NCBI GenBank assembly: GCA_030765065.1 | Contig: CM060976.1 | Span: 58,698,539 to 58,762,538, forward strand | Direction: 5' to 3' | Source: Deroplatys truncata | Taxonomy: Eukaryota > Arthropoda > Insecta > Mantodea > Mantidae | DNA length: 64,000 bases | Program-made: the position numbers and the translations under genes | Shown: in pieces, positions 55,137-64,000 of the stretch | How the letters are laid out: each line of letters opens with the position of its first letter | Position numbering within the stretch: position 1 is the stretch's first letter | The notes under the pieces: model-generated | What the model was told of the DNA's origin: nothing | The model's input: the letters and a program-made list of their open reading frames with translations, nothing else | Database searches by the model: none

Positions 55137-55405
55137 CTGGCCTCCGTGGTACCATGCTAGCCTCTAGTTCCCAAGGTCGTGGGTTTCAAACCGAGCGGAG
55201 GGCGATGGATTTTTTTTTCGGTGTAAAACTCCTTAGCGTGGCTTCCTTCGGAAGGGAAGTAAAGCCGGTGGTCTAGTGTCGTGGATTTACGCAAGCAAAA
55301 GAATCTCAAGCCTGATAAACAGGCCTCTTCAGCAAAATGTCCGGTCTTTCACGCCCAGTGTATAGAATGGAAGGTAAGGACCACAGCAGTTAAAGAGCAT
55401 CCATA
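55137..55405 (+). mobile_element. tRNA-derived SINE, family S, copy 2
   Basis: Homologous to the minus strand of 22549-22834 from GCCTCCGTGG through GATGGATTTTTTTTTCGGTG and TCACGCCCAGTGTAGAAT-like to CAGTTAAAGAGC. About nine bases of the A box (TGTAGTGGT) are deleted, so its pol III promoter is broken, while the B box (GGGTTTCAAACC) has an extra T. Confidence 0.85.
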
Positions 55406-55409
55406 AATA

Positions 55410-56940
55410 AAACTCAATTTCATTTCTCAATTTATTTGCTTGTTTCATAAACATGCGCGGGTCTTAAATTCTATCATTATAGTTTTGTTGCATAATATAC
55501 CTTATGACATTCTCAGGACACTTATGTGCACGTTACTTATGTTACTTATGCAACAGTGAATAATCTTGATGATTTTGGAACGAGTAAATGTTTGTTGTTC
55601 GAACGTCAGGGAATATAATAATAAGATTATCCATGAATTGGATAAATATTTTATGCAATTTTAACATCATAAATTATAGGAAATAAATTATGAAATAATT
55701 TGGATGACATATCTGACATGCATAGCTGACATAATTGAGAGTGTCTTCAAACATTCATAAACGAGACGTTAGCTTCTATCCCTGTATTTAATTTGTTATT
55801 ACTTGGCGTGTTGAACCTTTAAAGCAGAGATCCACTTGATGCATTACCTTCCTGGAAGAGGAGTTAGCTGGTGTCACGGATTGTGATGTAGCCTATTATC
55901 AGCACAGCATGGTATGGTATGTAATAAATAAATGCAGATCTTAATTATTCTGTATCTATTGGTATTGTGTGTGTGTGTGTGTGTGTGTGTGCGCGTACGT
56001 GTTACCAATCTGGTCGCTCTTGGTACTCATCTCTTCATTTCAGTGATTAAATAGACCTGTATTGGCCACAATGCTGAAATTGTCCTGTCAGTATCCTATA
56101 CCCTATAGACTAAGATAAAAATAAGATCATTTTGTACCGTTGTGTCGTAGTATATTGCTTTAATATGCTTATCAGCACAGATTATTAAATGTCGCAGAAA
56201 AGCAAATTAGACGTAGAAGACTAAGGAAGTAAAGATTGGGGTAGATTTGCAAGCACGATGTACAGAACGTTTTGGTACAGGGAATCTCAATAAAGGCTCC
56301 TTGTGACCAGAATCGGGCGAGTTATTTCTACGCAATTTACCCGTAATTTACATGTAAAATACATAATGTACAAAATACTTTTCTACGCTAACAGGAAAAC
56401 TAAAATTTACTGATTCTGACAATGTAAACATCAATCACTTAATTCCATTTAAGCGTATTAATGCGCTGACAAAGAAAAGCATATTCAGCCATGCTTCCAA
56501 ATTGTTTAAGGATTAGAAGCCATACCCTTAAAATGCTTGCTTTCCCCAACAGCAAATAAAATGCTGCTACCAAAAATTTATTAGTGCTAAGTCCATTTCC
56601 TTTATTCTGAAACATTCATCTTGTCAATGAAACAGACGAATGGAAATGAAGAACAGAATATTCGTGGTAGAAGGGAAACCAGACTAAAATTCGTCCACTG
56701 ACCCGGGGAATCCGCGAAAAAAAAGAGTAGCCGGCCCAAATCGAATACGGAACCTTCTGAACGCGTGCCTCACACGTTACAGCGGAGCCATCGCGCTGGT
56801 TCACATTAAGTAAATTTCAATAAAATTATTACAAACATTTTACTACAAAATGTAAACGTAAAATCAATAGATGAAATTTAATGCACGAGTATGCAATTTG
56901 AAATATACTCTAAAAGTTAATTTACATTTGAGCAAATAGT
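55410..56940. other. unassigned DNA with (GT)n microsatellite
   Basis: (GT)n of about 25 bp at 55967-55991. At about 56690-56790, GACCCGGGGAATCCGCGAAAA and GAACCTTCTGAACGCGTGCC are GC-richer and could be a minus-strand SINE fragment with a weak tRNA-like end. Otherwise nothing was recognised. Confidence 0.35.
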
Positions 56941-57588
56941 ACCTACAGTAGAATTTCGATAACTCGACGACCATTTTTTTTTTTTTTTATTGTTAAACTT
57001 GACTGTAATAATTTTTCTATAATACGCTATGCTGTATAAACAGTATAGGTAAATTTTAATTAGTGTACGTATTAGTGTTAATATTCATGCATATGTCTAT
57101 GTGTTTTCTTGATCTGTTCAGGTATTTGGTATGGTATGGTATTTTCATATTTTGCAGTTTATTTATCACACTAATTTGATGACAGGTTTTGTTATTTTCG
57201 CTCACTTACAAAAGAGCTGACCGCGTGTTGAGTGGGAACATAATCAGCCAGAGCATTGTCACGAAATCAAAAATTGCCGCTAATAATGTGTGTAGCACAA
57301 ACACTTGTTTTGAAGGTTTGAAGGTTTATTGCTTTTTCTAGTACGTGATGAAGCTGCACGGCGACGAAATGATTGTCAGAGGTAGTCTAACATTACAATA
57401 TTTTTTCTACAAAGAACTAACAATTTCTTCCCTATTCTATGTATGTATTTTTAAATTTACGTACACAGTAATAACTTTTATGATAAGTTATACTTTTGTT
57501 TCCTATATTGTGCTAGGACATGCATTTATGTAATTTGCAGTTGAAGTAGAATATTTGTTGGTAGTTGGAAGATGCTTCATGTTTATCT

Positions 57589-57608
57589 GCCCCACGTATG
57601 GGAGCCAA
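57589..57608 (-). other. candidate primer binding site next to Y2
   Basis: Minus strand: directly after the Y2 end (GCGACA) comes AATTGGCTCCCATACGTGGG. The TGGCxCCCAxxCGTGGGGC pattern resembles gypsy-type primer binding sites. It implies that retroelement interior once followed. Confidence 0.5.
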
Positions 57609-57610
57609 TT

Positions 57611-58460
57611 TGTCGCGGTATCTCGTGTTGAGCGCCTGTTATTGTATACTAGTTTGAATTTTGGGTTCTTTGTCCTCCGGCTAGCTATTATTACTACTCA
57701 GTCGAGCATATCTCTTGAACAGGGTGTGTAAACGGAAAGGATTTGTTACCGAAAGATAACACTTATAAAAGAAATTGTTTTTACACTTTTATTGCCGTCA
57801 CATTTTATTCATTTTACATAATTACTCTTGATACACGCCCGACTGAAACTGTTATACTTTCTAATGTCACTATAATCACTTATTTGCTGCACATTATTAA
57901 TTCGCGTATTCCACATTTATAACCAACTTTACGACGCGAGAGATTCTGTTAAACTGCACGACGTATAACCTTTGTATGATTCTGTTGGACTGCACGACGT
58001 ATTACCCGCGAGTGCTTTTGTTGGACTGAACGACGTTTGCCTTGTGAATTATTCTGTCAAACTGTGCGTTACCCGTCTCTGGCACGGAATTTATACTCCC
58101 TCACCCCAATATGCCTAAACATTATAACAGAGCTGCTATTGGTTAATAAAACGCGCCAACATTAGCGTCTATTTTTATATCCAATCAAAATTACGAACAC
58201 ATATGCTCTAGGGAAGATATTCCCTCCATTTCTAAGAAAAGCGCGCTAATCTGACGTCATTTGCTTGTCTCTAATAACTGATAAACAACTCACTCATTGT
58301 TACCCGCTCTTATTGTCAGTTTCAGTGAGGCCGTGTAAACTTATTTCCTAACAATGCTTATAATTAACAAACATCTCAAATCAATGTCATACAATAATGC
58401 TTATTTACACTACAATCACTCTGGCTTTTACATTGTTGTGATATAAAATACTACCACACA
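57611..58460 (-). repeat. Y2, LTR-like repeat (850 bp)
   Basis: Minus strand from TGTGTGGTAG to CGCGACA. Homologous to Y1. TATAAATT-type box after ATTGGGGTGAGGGAG, then three tandem units of about 38 bp (TACGTCGTGCAGTCCAACAG) downstream. AATAAA-type signals lie near the 3' part. TG...CA ends plus the adjoining primer-binding-site-like sequence support a 5' LTR. The interior is truncated. Confidence 0.7.
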
Positions 58461-58534
58461 GTACATATTATTTCGGTAACCCGACACCATCTCAGTCCAC
58501 ATTAGGTCGAGTTATCGGGATTCTACTGTATTTG

Positions 58535-59495
58535 AAAAATGCTTTGAATGTTTATTACTGACTTTAGCAGCGGATGTTCCAAATCCTTTTTAATAAAACC
58601 AAGTGTAGATAAAAATATTATTTGTGGAGAAACTGTGCGCAGAAGTACAAAGTTGAACAAAATTTGTTTAGTTTAAAAGTTGGTTAAAGCGCAAAATACT
58701 GATTCTTAAACGGAATTAAAAATAATTGAACATTACAAAGTTAGAGGAAATTTTAATATAAGAAGTGTAGAGTTTGTAACGTTTTACAGAAAGACAACTA
58801 GAAAAGTTCAGTTTACTGGTCTCTAAAATTGTTTGATTCAAGATATATGGATCCAAAGTTATAATTCTATTCATTCATGCCTTTCATTGAAACTCCTTTG
58901 AATGGCCGATAAGACTGAAGTTTCTTCGCTTCCAACATGCTGATGTTTCAACATTTCACAAGAATAAAGTTTAATCCAGTGCCACCAAATGTCCGTAAAA
59001 GCTTCAATATTCTCTTTTTTCCGATATAATTAAAGCATACTATACACATACCTGTTTTATAATTAAAGTCATGTGAAATTAATACTCCGTGAGCGGGTAT
59101 TTTGAGCAGAAATATAGAACAGACGGATTTTACGGTGATTAAAAGGTTTGATGCAGTTCACCACATAGGATTTCATTATATGTAGAACCGAGTCGAACTG
59201 TTTTCATTTCTCTTTTCGATATCCGTATTGCGAATATAGCATGCGGGTGAATAGAGGAAGATCTGGGGTTTAAAATGTAACTAAGAGCTTAGAATATATC
59301 CATTTATACTGCATAATAAAATGTGAATACCTCGTGCAGAATTTTTGTATATGAGATTTTCCCTCGCAAAAAAGTACCAAAATTCAACTTGTAAATTCGT
59401 AGAGAGGGGAGAGAACATCGGGTGCATAGAAACATTTCGATACGTTTGATTTTCTATACTGTTTTTCTTTATTAATTAATGGTGGCACAATCTCC
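58535..59495. other. unassigned AT-rich DNA
   Basis: No gene or repeat was recognised. Confidence 0.4.
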
Positions 59496-59499
59496 TTAT

Positions 59500-59792
59500 T
59501 ATGTGTGTTTCTCACCAGCCCTGGTTGAGCAGATCTCTCATTGGTTTAAATTCAAGTCCGACACGCACATTAGCCTATGAACAAAGGTCAGGCATAGGTG
59601 AGTGGCGAAAGGGGAGGAGTTCGGTAACATTTCACCAGACTAGCTGGAAGGCATGCTTCGCAACGACGGTTCACACCAACTCCTGGATTAGTCCCTCTCC
59701 TATTTGATCCTTAAAGTCTGGAACTCAAACCTTAACGTTTGGACACAGGTCGATTTCAGGCTCATGTGCGAAGGAAAATAGGGGTAAGGTAC
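59500..59792 (+). repeat. Z repeat, copy 3
   Basis: Homologous to Z copies 1 and 2: CACCAGCCCTGGTTGAGCAG, TTCAAGTCCGACACGCACAT, CGACGGTTCACACCAACTCC and TAGTCCCTCTCCTATT blocks. Directly followed by a W repeat on the other strand. Confidence 0.65.
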
Positions 59793-59794
59793 GA

Positions 59795-60275
59795 ACAAGC
59801 GGAGGGTCCCGCGCAACCGGGGCAGAGCACAGCAAGCAGGCAAGTAGGCTCTTTCTGCTTCTACCGTACCCTAGGAGGGGGCAGGGATGAGGGGAGATAC
59901 ACAAATGGTGACTAGATCCCGATGTTGACGGTCGTAGGCGCGAACAGGGTCCCTAACTTTTCCAGATCTAACACATTCGATGCCAACCGGGCCCATCCAG
60001 AGGCCACCGCAACCCTGGTGGTCTCCAGGGACGGGGCACACTCGAAGGCGAGACGTAACTAATCAGTCCTTTAACGACGTCAGAGAAGAAACCTTTACAT
60101 AGTGCACAAACGCCGCCCAGCCGCAACGCGCAGAACACCGTCGCATGGTCCTTCAACCCTGAAGCAGATGACAAGGAAGATAATGGATACAGGAAATGAG
60201 GGGCAGCAGAGTCGCAGTAGAAGATGAACCACCCCAGCATTTGCATATTGACCCGGGGGAACCACGAAAAAACCA
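59795..60275 (-). repeat. W repeat, copy 2
   Basis: GC-rich, homologous on the minus strand to 10105-10485 (CCCGGTTGGCATCGAATGTG, GTTAGGGACCCTGTTCGCG, GGGATCTAGTCACC and GCCCCGGTTGCGCG blocks). It extends further on its 5' side (GGTTTTTTCGTGGTTCCCCC and GGGTCAATATGCAAATGCTG), a motif combination common in arthropod SINE bodies. The overlapping frames are not coding. Confidence 0.6.
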
Positions 60276-60315
60276 TGGGTCAGAGTGGGCGGTCGCCAAA
60301 AACAAACTAAAAGAA

Positions 60316-61162
60316 TGTGATGTGATACAACCACATGACTTTCTCTACCCTCTAACTTTATTCTTACTGTTCTTACTCAAACTTATGTTTCTATCTACCA
60401 CATTTTAATCCAAATAAACATTTGCAGAAATAGCTACACTACACATTTCGTTATTATATATATTTAAGGAGAACAGCGATAGTAAAATGTTTTAGGAACT
60501 GGAAAATATATGCAGCCCTTAAATTCCATACCGTTTCCATGCAATCGCGAGAAACAACTGAAAATCAATGGGACTTTAAAAGAATAAGTATGGACAATTT
60601 TATAACGGATATATCAGAAACGACTTGTGCCACAGAAAAGCTTATTTGCAGTAAATTGTGTGTTTTAAACAGATCTACATTTTTTTGCGTGGTAGTTTTA
60701 TTTCTATCGCTCAACGTTTATCAGTCGTACAAGATTATACAAAATTCCTTCCAAATGAAGAGGACTTCACAGACTAATACTAGAAAATTCAGGATATACA
60801 TTTTATTTCTCATGTATATATATTTAATATATGATATTTTAATTATTAAAGCAACTTTTTAAAAATGAAACATTTGGAAAAATATCCCATGTAAAGGGTA
60901 GTTGGAGTGGGGATTTTCTTCAAAATCTACATGTTGCATCTTTCAAAGGTAGTGAACCTAAATACCAAGTGTGGTCTTTATACGACTTTTCGTGTTTTAA
61001 TTATGTTATTCACACACTCACGTACGTGAGACACTATTTCTAAAAATGCTTCTTTTGTTTAGGGGACCTCAAAACATGTATTTCCGGTGAAATCTTGGTA
61101 TCGAATTTTTGAGTGGAATACGCATACATTCTCTACCTGCTATGTATGTGGCAGAGGAATTA
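60316..61162 (-). repeat. R repeat, beta subfamily, copy 11 (near full length)
   Basis: From TGATACAACCACATGACTTT to the reversed left end near ATGTGGCAGAGGAATT. The GT tract is short. The right-end block with TATTCTTACTG differs from other beta copies. Confidence 0.8.
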
Positions 61163-61197
61163 ACAAAAAAAAAACTAAATAGCGATAGCACCTTAAA

Positions 61198-61625
61198 AAT
61201 GGCTCAGCTTTGTCAAATTTCCAGCCAATAATAACGCATATCTCGGAAATTGCTGATGCCGCAATTATTTGAAATAAATTATGTGTACGCAGTTTTCGTT
61301 TGTCTCTTACGGTTTACCCTTACCAATCATACAAAATCTTTCTAAATAAAGAAGATTTCAGAGGATATTCTCAGAACATTCAAATATTACATTTTATTTG
61401 CCATGTAAATAAATAGCTTAAATAATTGATACTATTATAAAAATGCCTATTTACTGAGAACCTAAAAACTTTCAATTCTTTTTCCAATAAGGTGTAGTTT
61501 GAGGAGGAGAGATTTTCTTTGCAAGGTATTGAAATTAAGTACAAAGTTGGTACTCACACAATTTTTTTTGAGTCATGATGTGCACACAAACACACACGCA
61601 CAGAGAAACACATGGACTTTTTCTA
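61198..61625 (-). repeat. R repeat fragment, copy 12
   Basis: Middle and left parts of a beta-like copy, strongly diverged: CATATCTCGGAAATTGCTGA, TGTCTCTTACGGTTTACC and the CAGAGAAACACATGGACTTT remnant of the GT tract. Confidence 0.65.
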
Positions 61626-61627
61626 AA

Positions 61628-62492
61628 ACGTTTTTACTTTCTCTACCACGTATAGTAATTAGGGGAAGTATTGTATTCCAACTACAATTTTGATATCCAG
61701 GTTTTACTGGACCTACATGTTTCGAAGCACCTGAATAAAAAACGCATTTTTAGAACAGGTCCGTGTGTGTCTGTGTGTGTGTTTATGAACAGCATAACTT
61801 ACAAAAGAAAAGTCCGATAAATACCAAATTTAGTATTCAGATTCAGTACCATAAAAAAGATTTTCAAGAAAATTCCTCACCCCAGACTACCCTTTTCATG
61901 AAATTTTTCGATATTTTTTATTCTATAAAAATGGCTCTAACGATTTTGATTAAATATCATATATTAAAGATATTTACATGACAAATAAAATATATATCTT
62001 GAATTTTCTGGTAACAGCCTGTGAAGTCCACTTCATTTGGAAGAAGTTTTGTATAATCTTGTATAACTGGTAAACGTTAAGCAATAGACGGAAAACGTAC
62101 CACACAAGTACTGTAGATCTCTTTAAAGTACACAATTTATTTAAAATAATTTTTTGTAGCATAAGCCATTTCTGAGGTATCCATTATTAAACATTCGAAT
62201 TGTTCATTTCTTGGTCATTCTCTCAAGTCCTTTCAACATTCAGTTGTTTCTCGCGATGGCATGGAAACAATGAAATTTCAAGGCCAGCATATAGCGTCCA
62301 GTTCTTAAACATTTGACTATAGTTGTTCCCCTTATGTGTATAAGGAAATGTGTAATATAGCTATTTCTGCACAGGCTTATTTGGATTAAAATGTTGTAGA
62401 CAGGAAAGTAAGCTATAGTAAGTAACCTAATAGCTTGCATATCCACTAATAAACGATAGACGGTAGAGAAAGTTATGTGAATGTATCACTTC
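61628..62492 (+). repeat. R repeat, beta subfamily, copy 13 (near full length)
   Basis: From TTTACTTTCTCTACCACGTA to GGTAGAGAAAGTTATGTGAA and TGTATCAC. It holds a short GTGTGTGTCTGTG tract. It is inverted relative to copies 11 and 12. Confidence 0.82.
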
Positions 62493-62511
62493 AAATTTTT
62501 TATTATCCTGA

Positions 62512-62610
62512 AAACCTCAAAACATTTATTTTCGCTGATGTCCCGACCGAATTTTTGGGAGGAATACACTACCCCCTGATCCTACTAGGTAGGTAGTAGA
62601 GACAGTAAAA
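62512..62610 (-). repeat. R repeat left-end fragment, copy 14
   Basis: About 100 bp with the reversed left-end blocks: CTCAAAACATTTATTTTCGC, GAATTTTTGGGAGGAATACA and GTAGTAGAGACAGTAAAA. Confidence 0.7.
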
Positions 62611-62612
62611 AG

Positions 62613-63125
62613 TAAAGAAATAAAATGATATGTTAATTTATTGATACTTAATTCTGAAGCCCCTTAAATTTAAAATGACTTTTTACATTTAAATTACCTT
62701 CGGTTTTATTACTTTAAGGCTTTTATATACAGGTAATTGTACTCTTGATTACAGTGAACCTTCATACAGGTACAAAACACCTAGTTTGTAAAAAAGGAGC
62801 ATACCCCTACATATATAAAATCACAAAATACAATAAACACGCCTTTGCTTTCGATTTGGCGAGAGAAGCCGCGTATTGCTGATAATCTGGTAATGAAACC
62901 ACTTGACGCATTCCACAATACGCACGATGCAGTGGGACATCGCTCTGGGTATGGGCCATTTCGAGGGATTTTCAATACATGCTTTCAGATTTATACATAG
63001 CTGTGCAAGTTTTAAAACTGCAGATCGCGCAAAAACTGTCCCGTCTGCCCCACTGATATATAAATTAGCCTGAAGTTCTCACTACCCAATCCTCTATTGG
63101 CAACACCATTGCTGGTTATTGGCAT
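62613..63125. other. unassigned DNA
   Basis: No gene or repeat was recognised. The 64-codon minus frame at 62781-62975 is unassigned. Confidence 0.35.
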
Positions 63126-63126
63126 T

Positions 63127-63885
63127 GTATTTTTACTTTCTCTCTCATGTACGTATCGTATCCCACCCAAAAAAATCGATACTGAGATTTCACCGGATAT
63201 ACATGTTTTGAGACCCCTGAATCCAAAAAAAGTCCGTGTATTTCTGTGTGTACCGTGTGCCTTTGAACAGCATAACCTAAAAGCGAAAAGTTGAATAACT
63301 ACCACCCTTGCCATTTAGGTTCAGTACCTTCAAAAGATGTGACACAAATATTTTCAACAACATTTTCTAGAAAATGACTAAAGATTTTGATTAAAATAGC
63401 ATATATTAAACACACACAAAAAACAAAATATATATCTTGAATTTTCTGGGAATAGCCTGTGAAGTTCTCTTCATTCGGAAGGAATTTTGTATAATCTTGT
63501 ATAACTGGTAAACATTAAGCGATAGACAATAACGTACCATACAAAAATGTAGATCTCTTTAAAACACAAAATGTATTTAAAATTAGTTTTTTGTAGTATA
63601 AAGTCGTTTCTGAGATAACCGTTATTAAAGGTTCAAATTGTTCAATATTTGTTATTCTTTTAATGTCTCATCGATGTTCAGTTGTTTCTCGTCCAGTTCT
63701 TAAACACTTGACTATCGCTGTTATCTTTGTATCTATAACGTAATATGTAATTTAGTATTTTCTGTAAAGTTTTATTTGGATTAAAATGTAGTAAATAGAA
63801 AAATAAGATTTAGTAAGAATAATTTGTATACCCACTAATAAACGATAGAAGGTAAAGAATGTCATGTGAATGCATCACATCTGAC
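63127..63885 (+). repeat. R repeat, beta subfamily, copy 15 (short internal gaps)
   Basis: From TTTTTACTTTCTCTCTCATG to GTCATGTGAATGCATCACAT. The region around the CCCCACCCCAGACTACCCTT block is deleted, so it is about 100 bp short. Confidence 0.8.
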
Positions 63886-63889
63886 CTTT

Positions 63890-64000
63890 ACTTTCTCTGC
63901 CACCACGTAGTAGAGAAGGTATTGCATTCCACTTAAAAATTTGATATCGATAGTGTCTGTGACACTAGATAAAAGTAGATAAGTATCAAACTTAGTATTC
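63890..64000 (+). repeat. R repeat, copy 16, left end, cut by the window edge
   Basis: Starts TTTACTTTCTCTGCCACCAC and includes GTAGTAGAGAAGGTATTGCA. It then deviates around 63950 (GATAGTGTCTGTGACACTAG, probably an internal deletion) and returns to TAAGTATCAAACTTAGTATT. Confidence 0.65.

Larger units (their letters stand above)
56946..58528. mobile_element. pogo/Tigger-like element with an LTR inside
   Basis: Inverted ends CAGTAGAATTTCGATAACTC (left) and CAGTAGAATCCCGATAACTC (right, reversed) continue GA for a 22-bp repeat with two mismatches. TA flanks both sides (56944-56945, 58529-58530). CAGTA(G)A...GATAACTCGA ends are typical of pogo/Tigger-type elements. The interior has no recognisable transposase. 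More than half of it (57611-58460) is an LTR-like Y repeat, so the pogo-like element was interrupted after it inserted. Confidence 0.75.

Noticed and set aside
59968..60334. 102- and 79-codon minus-strand frames with hydrophobic stretches
   Set aside because: Inside the W repeat, overlapping each other, without any family motif.

Overview
The window looks like intergenic DNA from a large, AT-rich, transposon-saturated arthropod genome. An insect, possibly polyneopteran (cockroach, termite, stick insect or grasshopper type), is the best guess. The reasons are eukaryotic non-LTR, LTR, Tc1/mariner, hAT and pogo-like remnants, tRNA-derived SINEs, arthropod-style core promoters (TATA followed about 30 bp later by TCAGT) in LTRs, and a DUF4817-type helix-turn-helix gene of the kind found in insect transposons. 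I recognise no host protein-coding gene, rRNA or functional tRNA. Nearly every recognisable coding stretch is a broken transposon gene. Open frames with runs of His-Thr or Cys-Val come from (GT)n microsatellites. Species assignment is inference.

Layout. 0-5 kb: mostly unassigned DNA with two non-LTR retrotransposon C-terminal relics (2.0 and 3.2 kb) and a few unrecognised small ORFs. 5.6-10.5 kb: copies of the window's commonest repeat (called R here), a 159-bp palindrome, and one LTR-like repeat (X1). 10.7-18 kb: non-LTR relics, repeat Z, a second long palindrome (14.3 kb), an endonuclease relic (15 kb), and a reverse transcriptase relic split by a hAT MITE and a SINE (16.4-17.6 kb). 20-22.8 kb: two LTR-like X repeats head to head, then a SINE. 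25-27.7 kb: three R copies forming a tandem duplication facing an inverted copy. 28-29.3 kb: an RT relic and an 845-bp internally deleted DUF4817 transposon. 32.36-36.51 kb: a structurally complete LTR retrotransposon (481/482-bp LTRs, ATAT target duplication) with no gag or pol. 38-41.5 kb: an R copy and a long single-copy-looking stretch. 41.5-43.7 kb: a LINE relic with a Tc1-like element inserted at its end. 45.6-50.3 kb: SINE-like repeats, a 662-bp internally deleted mariner and a second DUF4817 relic. 50.6-58.5 kb: LTR-like promoters (Y family), a complete-ended Tc1-like element, and a pogo-like element carrying an LTR. 59.5-64 kb: Z, W and a dense cluster of R copies.

Two themes stand out. 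First, several elements are non-autonomous forms that look built to be moved in trans: the LTR element without gag/pol but with LTRs differing at only two bases and one C-run length, and two separate Tc1/mariner-type elements that lost the catalytic core but kept both ends and the DNA-binding domain. Second, the R repeat (about 850-885 bp, two subfamilies, at least fifteen copies or fragments here) has no coding capacity, carries an inverted GTAGAGAAAGT motif near each end, and in one subfamily holds a (GT)n microsatellite at a fixed internal position. I could not match R to a named superfamily.

Everything was read by eye. Boundaries of diverged repeats are good to roughly 10-30 bp. Boundaries of the DNA transposons and of the LTR element rest on terminal repeats plus target duplications and should be nearly exact.
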